Positions 1 through 5,473 of a stretch of 5,523 bases of DNA are shown piece after piece. A program made the position numbers and the translations under genes. Under the pieces are notes generated by a model, which worked only from the letters and a program-made list of their open reading frames with translations, was not told where the DNA came from and did not search any database. The first letter of the stretch is position 1. Every line of letters begins with the position of its first letter. This DNA comes from Candidatus Zipacnadia bacterium. GTDB lineage: Bacteria > Armatimonadota > Zipacnadia > Zipacnadales > Zipacnadaceae. The stretch spans positions 1 through 5,523 of the forward strand of contig JALGTI010000369.1 of assembly GCA_029821455.1 (NCBI GenBank), given 5' to 3'.

Positions 1-127
1 ATCTCTTCAATTCCCTGCTCTACGCTTACGGACATAGGACACCTTAACTCGCTACTGGACATGTCAAGATCAGCATGATTAGGCGATTGGTAGGCGCGTG
101 ATTCGTCACGCCCACATTCGCGCTCCC
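1..127. other. Left edge with no supported gene
   Basis: After the DUF433 stop, one minus-strand frame stays open to the window edge (reading, in part, DMSSSELRCPMSVSVEQGIEE) without resembling a known family. It does not begin like a DUF5615 toxin. Apart from the hairpin at 96-111, I see nothing definable here. Confidence 0.5.
96..111. terminator. Small hairpin downstream of the DUF433 gene
   Basis: GCGTGA-TTCG-TCACGC is a perfect six-base-pair stem with a four-base loop, 17 bases beyond the DUF433 stop. On the minus strand the loop reads CGAA. No T-run follows on either strand, so a terminator role is only possible, not shown. Confidence 0.3.
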
Positions 128-322
128 CTACGGGGCGGCGTACGCAAGCGCCGCTCGCATTTGCTCTTCTGTGACTCTATACTGTTCACAGACTTCCTCG
201 ATAGACATTCCCCCGGCCAGAGAACCGACTACGATATGCACTGCCACGCGGGTGCCCTTGATAACCGGCCTGCCGCCTTGAATCGCGGGATCAATTGTTA
301 TCTCCTTGCTCAACTTCATCAC
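128..322 (-). CDS. DUF433 (VapB-type antitoxin-like) protein
   Basis: The 64-residue product matches the DUF433 family along its whole length: ITIDPAIQGGRPVIKGTRV at 8-26, then a helix-turn-helix-like second half with GGMSIEEVCEQY (37-48) and VTEEQMRAALAYAA (50-63). DUF433 proteins are small DNA-binding-like proteins, usually the antitoxin partner of a PIN-like DUF5615 toxin encoded directly after them, often with overlap. Here the protein stops right after the domain (AYAAP), shorter than the 70-110 residues common in the family, and no DUF5615-like start follows in the visible 127 bases. The start is GTG at 322 or the adjacent ATG at 319; AAGAGG lies six or nine bases upstream of these. It may be an orphan antitoxin, a remnant, or a regulator of something else. 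Confidence 0.88.
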   Translation of the reverse strand: MMKLSKEITIDPAIQGGRPVIKGTRVAVHIVVGSLAGGMSIEEVCEQYRVTEEQMRAALAYAAP

Positions 323-363
323 CTCTCGCCTCTTCTCACAGTTCCGCCAACTGCATACATCTT

Positions 364-369
364 ACTATA
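364..369 (-). promoter_or_regulatory. Possible -10 box for the DUF433 gene
   Basis: TATAGT on the minus strand matches the -10 consensus at five of six positions and lies about 42 bases before the DUF433 start. There is no convincing -35 at the right distance, so the call is weak. It is noted because the gap of about 130 bases upstream of this gene otherwise holds only the hairpin at its far end. Confidence 0.25.
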
Positions 370-426
370 CTCTTGCCACTTCGTCCAAGGCTCGAAAGGC
401 TGTGCCTCGAAAACGCCAGTCTCTCG

Positions 427-453
427 TAGCCAAGACTATGGGTTCCTCGGCTA
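427..453 (-). terminator. Hairpin at the stop codon of the nuclease-like gene
   Basis: Reading the minus strand from the TAG stop, TAGCCGAGG pairs with TCTTGGCTA (nine pairs, two of them G-U) around a nine-base loop. A T-rich patch (GTTTTC) comes only about 13 bases later, so this is not a standard intrinsic terminator. It could still mark the 3' end of the operon, since a gap of about 130 bases and a separate gene follow. Confidence 0.3.
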
Positions 454-1335
454 GTTCCTGTCCCGGCGAGACCAAATATAGATGAACTCCGCTCTACCCG
501 TTCTTTGTACCAATTCCTCACCTCGACATACATACTCCCGTGTATTCGGGTCAAGCCGGTCCCCGTTGGGTGCCACACGTACATTGATCACAGCATTATG
601 GCCCAGCAGATTAGCAAGCGGCTCACCCAACGGATGATCCCAGTCTTCATCCACCTTAACTTCAAAGGATATCGTGCCAGAATCTCTCTTCTCATAGAGC
701 AGGTCGAGACGGTGCCCCCACCAGAAAGCGTGTACCATTGTCGAGCTGCACGAAGCATGATATCCGAAGGAGTTCATAATTGGGCTGAGAACCTCATCTA
801 TCGCGATTTCTGTCTTCGGGGAGCTGCATCGCGGGATATTACCTCCGCCTCCTGCCCGTACCAATGCTTCGCTTGCTTGGTCAGCTATGTCGCTCAGTTC
901 TGGGATTACCTGGCCGGCCGCCCACTGATGATTCGGGCTGAATTCTCCCACTATGTCCTCCCGGACATCTACAAAGGCAACCTCAAATACATGCCATAGT
1001 AGGCCTTGCCAACGCTGACGTAGGCCCGGGTGTCTGGCGGGGTCTCTGCTGGAAGTTGTCTTTTCCGTTACGCAGCCAAGCGCCAGGCAAGGGGCTTGAA
1101 AACGCAGGCGTTGGTAGATCGCGGCGTCCGGCAGATTGTAGGCTTCTGACACGAGATCCCGTTTGAGTATTGGAAATTGCCTCCGGCAAGTAGGGCAACA
1201 ACCAATGAACAGTTCAACCTGTCCCTTGCCTGGGCCGAACCCGCCGCGCACATACGCGGGAGTGTCGCTCAGGAGGCCCCGGATGTCCTGGTCCTGTAGT
1301 TGCTCCGCGAATTGTCTTACGCCTTCCTGACACAT
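451..1335 (-). CDS. Unknown protein with a PD-(D/E)XK nuclease-like C-terminus and cysteine cluster
   Basis: This 294-residue protein is not one I can name. Near the N-terminus it has GCCPTCRRQF (45-54), with Cys47 and Cys50 as CxxC, followed by Cys83 and Cys88 in APCLALGC. These four could bind zinc. The C-terminal third reads as a PD-(D/E)XK-type core: a helix with Glu177 and Glu181, then HRLDLLYEKR (208-217) with Asp211, a turn, and TISFEVKV (221-228) with Glu225 and Lys227. D-x13-E-x-K on neighbouring strands is the catalytic pattern of Mrr, resolvase and restriction-type nucleases, so DNA cleavage is a reasonable inference but is not shown. The ATG at 1335 has no good ribosome binding site. 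The frame is open upstream to the TGA ending the preceding gene, fitting translational coupling or an originally fused gene. No typical helicase, methylase or integrase partner is visible. Confidence 0.7.
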   Translation of the reverse strand: MCQEGVRQFAEQLQDQDIRGLLSDTPAYVRGGFGPGKGQVELFIGCCPTCRRQFPILKRDLVSEAYNLPDAAIYQRLRFQAPCLALGCVTEKTTSSRDPARHPGLRQRWQGLLWHVFEVAFVDVREDIVGEFSPNHQWAAGQVIPELSDIADQASEALVRAGGGGNIPRCSSPKTEIAIDEVLSPIMNSFGYHASCSSTMVHAFWWGHRLDLLYEKRDSGTISFEVKVDEDWDHPLGEPLANLLGHNAVINVRVAPNGDRLDPNTREYVCRGEELVQRTGRAEFIYIWSRRDRN

Positions 1336-1351
1336 AACTGATCTTGCTGGT

Positions 1352-1373
1352 GCTGCGCAGCCGTACCGAGTAC
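1352..1373. repeat. Two small palindromes in the gap between the two unknown genes
   Basis: The 42 bases between the TGA at 1378 and the ATG at 1335 contain the perfect 10-base palindrome GCTGCGCAGC (1352-1361) and the inverted repeat GTAC-CGA-GTAC (1363-1373). In the minus-strand RNA they would lie 5-26 bases after the stop codon and could form two short hairpins. Both are small, and chance is a fair explanation. They matter only because of their place just after an in-frame stop. Confidence 0.3.
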
Positions 1374-1377
1374 CTGC

Positions 1378-2160
1378 TCACTCAATGCCGCTCATAGAAG
1401 CTACGGTCTCGGCAATCTCCTGAGGAGATCGGCCGCCAGCGCGCAACTCTCCCAGATCCAACCTATCCCCGTTATCCCAGTAAGCAACACCGCTGCTGCA
1501 AAGCCATGCCGGCCCAACGCGATGCACAGCTTGCGTTGGGCTTTCCTCAGCCGCCTGCATTGCTTCTAAAACCAATCGGGGGACCTTTAGATATTCGTGG
1601 GCCACGATGGCAAGTCGCCATTGTGCCGCCAATATCCCCACAACTTGCCACGTTAAGAGATACCTCTCACTGTCCACGTCCTGGCGTGTATTGTGCCAAG
1701 CGTCTATCAGTTCCGCGAAGTCAGCGAAGAAACTGTCAAGGTCCAAGCGATACTCGTACCAATATAAGAGCTCGTCTATATCGAGCAGTCTTGAATTGGA
1801 ATCGGGGTGTTCCCATTGTTGGCCGGCACCCCACGCGGGGAGGCCAATCCGGTCTTGGTAGATAGTGAGAGAGTACTTACTATGGACGTGAGACCAATAC
1901 AGTGGTCGCTCCTGGCGGTCACGCACGGCCAAACTGTAGAAACTATAATACAGGAGACCAACACCCTCCCTGAACCAGCCAATGACCCCCAGACCATGTA
2001 ACTTGTGGTACTTGGCAAGCAGAGCATTGACTACATCCGGAATCAGGCGTGTGTTGGCCTCTTCCAATTCATTTCCGTTCCTCTGCACTCGACACAGCCA
2101 CATTCGGACCGCCACGATCCGGCCGAGCAGACCAGTTACCGCATCTTTTCCCGCAGGCAC
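1378..2160 (-). CDS. Unknown protein of 260 residues downstream of ribE
   Basis: I do not recognise this protein. It is soluble in appearance, rich in aromatic residues (for example LYYSFYSL at about 70-77 and LLYWYEYRLDLDSFFADF at 131-148) and largely helical, with no membrane segment, signal peptide or obvious catalytic motif. The longest frame opens with GTG at 2160, 26 bases after the ribE stop. The ribosome binding site there is poor, since a GGGAGGG stretch lies about 19 bases away. Met20 (ATG at 2103) is an alternative start, so the N-terminus is uncertain. The end is SMSGIE followed by TGA at 1380-1378. The next gene is in exactly the same frame with no further stop between, so the two may be one interrupted gene or a coupled pair. 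Spacing suggests it is co-transcribed with the rib genes, yet nothing ties it to riboflavin. Confidence 0.7.
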   Translation of the reverse strand: MPAGKDAVTGLLGRIVAVRMWLCRVQRNGNELEEANTRLIPDVVNALLAKYHKLHGLGVIGWFREGVGLLYYSFYSLAVRDRQERPLYWSHVHSKYSLTIYQDRIGLPAWGAGQQWEHPDSNSRLLDIDELLYWYEYRLDLDSFFADFAELIDAWHNTRQDVDSERYLLTWQVVGILAAQWRLAIVAHEYLKVPRLVLEAMQAAEESPTQAVHRVGPAWLCSSGVAYWDNGDRLDLGELRAGGRSPQEIAETVASMSGIE

Positions 2161-2186
2161 CGCGCGCTTGCGTTATCCACCCTCCC

Positions 2187-2782
2187 CTACACAAACCCGT
2201 GCTCGCTCAGGAATTCCTCGGTCAGGTCGCTGTCAGTGAGGCCGCGCTGGGCCAGCATCCGCTCCACGTATTTGGCCAGGATGTCAGCTTCGATATTGAC
2301 CGCCTCGCCCGGCCTGAGACTCTGCAAATTCGTGTGTTGCAGCGTGTAAGGTATGATAGCCACCGAGAAGCTAGCCTCGCTCACAGCAGTCACCGTCAGG
2401 CTGATGCCGTCCACGGCGATGCTACCCCGTGGGGCGAGATAGACCAGCATCTCTACCGGCATGGAGAAGCTGAAGCGTTCCGTCTCGCCCTCCGGTGTGC
2501 GACTGAGCAGTTGCCCCACGCAGTCCACATGGCCCTGGACGAAGTGCCCACCCAGCCGGTCCCCGGCGCGCATCGCTTGTTCAAGGTTGACGAGTCCACG
2601 TGAAAGCGCAGGGCGTCACCGGAAACATCCTCTACGGTCAGGCAGATGCCATTGACGGCGATGCTGTCGCCGGGTTGAACCTCAGTTGAGATACCCGGCG
2701 CACGAACGGTCACGCCCAACCCCGCTGCAGCAGGCTGGATGGCCTGCACTGTGCCGACTTCCTCAATTAGTCCTGTGAACAT
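2187..2782 (-). pseudogene. ribE: Riboflavin synthase alpha chain, frameshifted by an internal deletion
   Basis: Riboflavin synthase converts two molecules of dimethylribityllumazine to riboflavin and has two similar lumazine-binding barrels. The first half reads from the ATG at 2782: MFTGLIEEVGTV, GDSIAVNGICLTVEDV and FHVDSSTL at residues 60-67. The rest lies in another frame (through the stop at 2187): VNLEQAMRAGDRLGGHFVQGHVD, then an intact second barrel with GSIAVDGISLTVTAV and PYTLQHTNLQSLRPGEAVNIEAD. Between STL and VNL the expected segment (TLxxTNLxxLxxGxxV in the second barrel) is missing, so the lesion is a deletion plus frameshift, not a single-base slip. A restored protein would have about 214 residues, normal for the family. 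The ATG lies inside the end of ribD, and no strong ribosome binding site is seen, so translation is probably coupled. The lesion could be real or an assembly error; if real, the gene product is inactive. Confidence 0.9.
2581..2591 (-). other. Junction sequence of the ribE deletion
   Basis: The 11 bases GTCAACCTTGA (minus strand) sit at the break. Read in the first frame they give S-T-L, expected at the end of the first conserved strand; read in the second frame they give V-N-L-E, expected about 16 residues later. One copy serving both roles is what recombination between two short direct repeats leaves behind. Confidence 0.6.
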
Positions 2783-3870
2783 AAGCGCACCGTCAGCAGA
2801 ATATCATCGCCGAATCGCTCAACATCATCAATACTCAAGTGCAGGGCCTGGGCCATCTGAGCAATGTCCAGCCCCACCACTGCGTCCAGAGCCTGAGCAT
2901 CGCCCAGCAGCTTGGGCGCGTAGAAAAGCAGTAGCCGGTCCACCAGCCCGGCCGCAAGCAGGCTTCCCGCCAGACGTGGCCCTCCCTCGCACAACAACCC
3001 CATTACATCGCGCCGGCCCAGCTCAGCCATCAGCGCCTGCAGGTCAACGCCGCGATCATCCTCAGGCAGCGCTACCACCACAGCACCGGCCGTGCGCAGT
3101 GCCTTCACACGCTCTTCAGGCGCACTCTGGCCCACCGCAATCAGACAGCCGGCCTCGCTATCTGGACCGATGACTGCCGCATCGGCAGGGGTGCGAGCCT
3201 GTGTATCCACCACTACCCGCAGCGCATCGCGGCCCTCATCGCCCGGCAATCTAGTCGTCAACGCCGGGTTATCAGACAGCACCGTGCCGATGCCAACCAT
3301 CACCGCATCATTTTGGTCGCGGAGTTGGTGCACATACTCCCGTGCCTGCTCGCCCGTAACCCACTTCGAATCGCCTGTGCGCCCCGCTACCTTGCCATCC
3401 AGGGTACAGGCCAGCTTCAGCGTGACAAAGGGCAGGCCGGTCCGCTTGTGCTTGAAATAGGCTTCATTGGTTCGCTTGGCCTCATCGCCCAAGAGGCCGG
3501 ATATGACCTCAACGCCGGCGGCTTTCAATATGGTCTCGCCTTGGCCGGCAACGCGCGGGTCCACATCGCTGCAGGCATAGATGACCCGGGCGATACCAGC
3601 CGCAATTATGGCATCCGTGCAGGGCGGCGTGCGCCCATAATGGCAGCAGGGCTCCAGCGTGACATACAGATCAGCGTCCCGGGCCGCTTCTCCGGCCGCT
3701 GCAAGTGCTTCTATCTCTGCGTGAGGCTGGCCGGCGGCATGGTGCCAGCCCTCGGCGACCACCTGCCCATCACGGACTACCACCGCGCCAACAGCCGGGT
3801 TGGGAGCGGTGCGTCCCAGGCCACGCCTGGCCAGCTCCAGAGCCCGGCGCATGTGTGAAGCCTCTATCAT
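2767..3870 (-). CDS. ribD: Bifunctional riboflavin biosynthesis deaminase/reductase RibD
   Basis: RibD carries out the second and third steps of riboflavin synthesis from GTP: deamination of diaminohydroxyphosphoribosylaminopyrimidine, then NADPH-dependent reduction of the ribosyl side chain. The 367-residue length is normal. The N-terminal cytidine-deaminase-like domain (about 1-145) shows the zinc and catalytic motif H50-A51-E52 and PCCHYGRTPPC at 74-84, whose Cys75 and Cys84 complete the zinc site at the same numbering as in E. coli RibD. The C-terminal reductase domain (about 146-367) shows KLACTLDGKVA at 152-162, SKWVTGEQAR at 168-177, GIGTVLSDNPALTTR at 193-207 and CEGGPRLAGSLL at 294-305. 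The ATG at 3870 overlaps the stop of the membrane protein gene (ATGA), and the ribosome binding site is weak, which suggests translational coupling. Its own stop lies 16 bases inside ribE. No damage is seen. Confidence 0.97.
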   Translation of the reverse strand: MIEASHMRRALELARRGLGRTAPNPAVGAVVVRDGQVVAEGWHHAAGQPHAEIEALAAAGEAARDADLYVTLEPCCHYGRTPPCTDAIIAAGIARVIYACSDVDPRVAGQGETILKAAGVEVISGLLGDEAKRTNEAYFKHKRTGLPFVTLKLACTLDGKVAGRTGDSKWVTGEQAREYVHQLRDQNDAVMVGIGTVLSDNPALTTRLPGDEGRDALRVVVDTQARTPADAAVIGPDSEAGCLIAVGQSAPEERVKALRTAGAVVVALPEDDRGVDLQALMAELGRRDVMGLLCEGGPRLAGSLLAAGLVDRLLLFYAPKLLGDAQALDAVVGLDIAQMAQALHLSIDDVERFGDDILLTVRLCSQD

Positions 3871-4298
3871 TGGCTCTCTACAGGCTCTTCCGCGTTGTTG
3901 TTTTCCTGCTGTTTTTGGCGGGCACGCGCCAGGCTCTCCTGGAGTTCGGCCATCTGCCGGTAGATCTCGGCCTGCGCGCGGTGTCTCGCCCGCTCCACCA
4001 AGCGGTAGTCAGCCATAGCCAGGATGACTACCGCAACCGTCCCCAATGCCAGCAGCGACCAGTAGACGATGAATAAGGCCCCGTGGGCGCGTAGATACTC
4101 TGTATCGCTGAACTGCAGGAGGCCGACAAAGATACCGGTGATGATTGCCAGGACGACCAGGGCAGTCACGACGCGTAGGATCAGATGCGAGCCGCTGATG
4201 AGCTGGCGGCCGTGGAAATACTGCAAGACTTGAAAGACCATCATCACCACCACCGCTACTGCGGCGGCAATGAGAAAAACGCCTGCGCCATACGGCAC
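3867..4298 (-). CDS. Small three-helix membrane protein with charged C-terminal tail
   Basis: I do not recognise this 143-residue protein. It has three clear hydrophobic segments at about residues 5-28, 38-62 and 73-96, and no cleavable signal peptide pattern. A charged, Ala/Glu/Gln/Arg-rich tail from about 99 to the end probably forms a long helix or coiled coil (99-132) ending in QKQQENNNAEEPVESQ. The start is GTG at 4298, with GAGGGG eight bases upstream and an extended -10 promoter just before that. Its TGA overlaps the ATG of ribD in the sequence ATGA, so the two are co-transcribed and probably translationally coupled. Co-expression with riboflavin synthesis is visible; a role such as flavin transport or membrane association of flavin enzymes would be pure inference. 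No known riboflavin transporter signature (RibU, PnuX/RibM, ImpX) is apparent. Confidence 0.82.
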   Translation of the reverse strand: MPYGAGVFLIAAAVAVVVMMVFQVLQYFHGRQLISGSHLILRVVTALVVLAIITGIFVGLLQFSDTEYLRAHGALFIVYWSLLALGTVAVVILAMADYRLVERARHRAQAEIYRQMAELQESLARARQKQQENNNAEEPVESQ

Positions 4299-4321
4299 CT
4301 CAATCGCCCCTCACTGCGCTG

Positions 4322-4351
4322 ATAATAGCACATTGCTCTCTGCGCAATCAA
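4322..4351 (-). promoter_or_regulatory. Sigma70-type promoter with extended -10 for the membrane protein-rib operon
   Basis: Reading the minus strand, TTGATT (4351-4346) is followed after 18 bases by TATTAT (4327-4322), directly preceded by TGC, giving the extended -10 pattern TGnTATnnT. Transcription should start near 4315, leaving a leader of only about 17 bases that still contains the ribosome binding site GAGGGG at 4312-4307. This would drive the 143-residue membrane protein, ribD, ribE and probably the two unknown genes after them. The leader is too short to hold an FMN riboswitch. Confidence 0.6.
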
Positions 4352-4408
4352 GCAGCCACAGGCGGCTGAATCAGCGGCGGCGTGCGCGATTGTGGCGGGG
4401 AGCAGGCT

Positions 4409-4466
4409 GATAGGATGATTAGGCTGTACGCTCCGTGCACCGAAGGGTTGTACGAATCATCCTGTC
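4409..4466. repeat. Imperfect inverted repeat across the oxidoreductase stop codon
   Basis: The arms at 4409-4420 and 4455-4466 (GATAGGATGATT and AATCATCCTGTC) are complementary at 11 of 12 positions. The exception is a T:G pair on the plus strand, which becomes an A/C mismatch in the minus-strand transcript. An inner GTAC/GTAC pair at 4426-4429 and 4450-4453 could extend the structure within the 34-base loop. The left end of the minus-strand gene (TGA at 4457-4459) lies in one arm. No run of T follows on the minus strand, so this is not a classical intrinsic terminator. It may protect or end the oxidoreductase mRNA, or bind a protein; an arm match of this length is also not far above chance. 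Confidence 0.45.
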
Positions 4467-5473
4467 TTCCCTGACATATGCACGGGCACGCGTATGCCCA
4501 GAGTGTACGAGTCCCCGATTGCGTGCAGAAATTCAGAAGTCCTTATGCTATCCTCCAGAGGACAAATAAGCGGCTCGTCCTCTTGAATGGCATTTATGAT
4601 ATTCCGGGTCCTTGTCCTGTCGCCGTGGCCGGTATCTTTGTCTGCCTCAATAACTGTTTCCTTATCCCTTTCTATCAGCGTGCCAGTATATTCCCCTTGC
4701 CTGTTCACGACAGTGTGAATAGTGCCTTCTGTGCCTTGAATACACAGAACTGTCGGATTCTGCAATCCCCAACTCGAAGTCACACCTGTTGTCAGTATGC
4801 CCATTGCCTTGTTCTCAAAGGCGGTCAACGCATAGACCCCGTACTCACTGTGATAGGCAAAGACTTCTTCCACTTCACCGAATAGATACCGTGACAGATC
4901 AAACACATGTGTTGGCCCGCATGCTTGAGAGCTGGGTATATACTTCCCGCCCTTGTCAGCCAGGTGCTCTGGATGAGGGACACCCTCTTTTCTTAGGTAT
5001 TCGGGGTCAAAGGGATGCTCCCAGGTGAATTGTCCAGAAATGAGGTCACCAATTCTCCCCGCATCTATGAGCCTCTTCACCTCGATATTCAATGGATAGT
5101 AGCGTAAAGAATAGGCCACAGCGACTTTTGGGTCTGGATACTTCTGGCGATAAAACTTCAGCCTCCTGCATTCCTCCAGGTCGTATCCAGTCGGTTTCTC
5201 CACCACTATGTGTTTGCTTGCAGTAAGCGCCTCGATGATCTGCGGAGTATGAAGATGGCTTGGCGTGCAGATATCCACAATATCTATTTCCTCACTCCTA
5301 AGTGCATCTTCATAATCAAGATCCATTTCCGCCTGTGTATTACGCGCCAGACTGACTTCTACGTCCACAAGCATCGCAACTTCTGCATCTGAACTGTCCT
5401 GCCACGCTCTGATATGCCCTCTGGCAACGTTGCCGCAGCCGATAATCGCTACTTTCATTTTCGCTTGGACCAT
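4457..5473 (-). CDS. Gfo/Idh/MocA-family NAD(P)-dependent oxidoreductase
   Basis: This 338-residue protein has the usual length and layout of the Gfo/Idh/MocA dehydrogenases, cytoplasmic enzymes that oxidise or reduce sugars, inositols and related compounds with NAD(P). Seen: an N-terminal Rossmann fold with the dinucleotide-binding loop GCGNVARGH at residues 12-20, the family's EKP motif at 92-94 (the lysine is normally catalytic), and the C-terminal substrate-domain motif THVFDLSRYLFGE at 188-200 with the conserved His189. The acidic residue normally four positions before that histidine is Cys185, which is unusual. The ATG at 5473 is preceded by AGAGGG about five bases upstream, a good ribosome binding site, so I prefer it to Met6, which has none. 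The gene is more A+T-rich than the riboflavin genes. About 160 bases and a promoter separate it from the next gene, so it is probably a separate transcription unit. The substrate cannot be told from sequence alone. Confidence 0.93.
   Translation of the reverse strand: MVQAKMKVAIIGCGNVARGHIRAWQDSSDAEVAMLVDVEVSLARNTQAEMDLDYEDALRSEEIDIVDICTPSHLHTPQIIEALTASKHIVVEKPTGYDLEECRRLKFYRQKYPDPKVAVAYSLRYYPLNIEVKRLIDAGRIGDLISGQFTWEHPFDPEYLRKEGVPHPEHLADKGGKYIPSSQACGPTHVFDLSRYLFGEVEEVFAYHSEYGVYALTAFENKAMGILTTGVTSSWGLQNPTVLCIQGTEGTIHTVVNRQGEYTGTLIERDKETVIEADKDTGHGDRTRTRNIINAIQEDEPLICPLEDSIRTSEFLHAIGDSYTLGIRVPVHMSGKTG

Noticed and set aside
75..84. ATGATTAGGC repeated at about 75-84 and 4415-4424
   Set aside because: A ten-base match is expected by chance several times in a window of this size, and the flanks differ.
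505..999. Plus-strand open frame of 164 codons opposite the nuclease-like gene
   Set aside because: The minus-strand frame is longer, continues the direction of the operon and carries the D...ExK pattern; the plus-strand product looks unstructured.
1335..1380. Selenocysteine at the TGA between the two unknown genes
   Set aside because: The two palindromes after the TGA do not form a clear SECIS-like stem-loop, and neither product resembles a known selenoprotein.
1440..1470. The hexapeptide NGDRLD occurs in both unknown proteins (residues 230-235 and 257-262)
   Set aside because: The surrounding residues do not match, so a shared domain or duplication is not supported.
2160..2187. Short GTG-started reading frame in the ribE downstream gap
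   Set aside because: It ends after 14 codons, has no usable spacing from a ribosome binding site and resembles nothing.
2049..2603. Plus-strand open frame of 184 codons opposite ribE
   Set aside because: It lies antisense to a clearly recognised riboflavin synthase, has no family resemblance, and its reading is explained by codon bias on the other strand.
3313..3858. Plus-strand open frame of 181 codons opposite ribD
   Set aside because: It is a shadow of ribD, whose catalytic motifs are all on the minus strand.
4299..4456. FMN riboswitch ahead of the rib operon
   Set aside because: No RFN consensus segments were seen, and the promoter leaves too short a leader.
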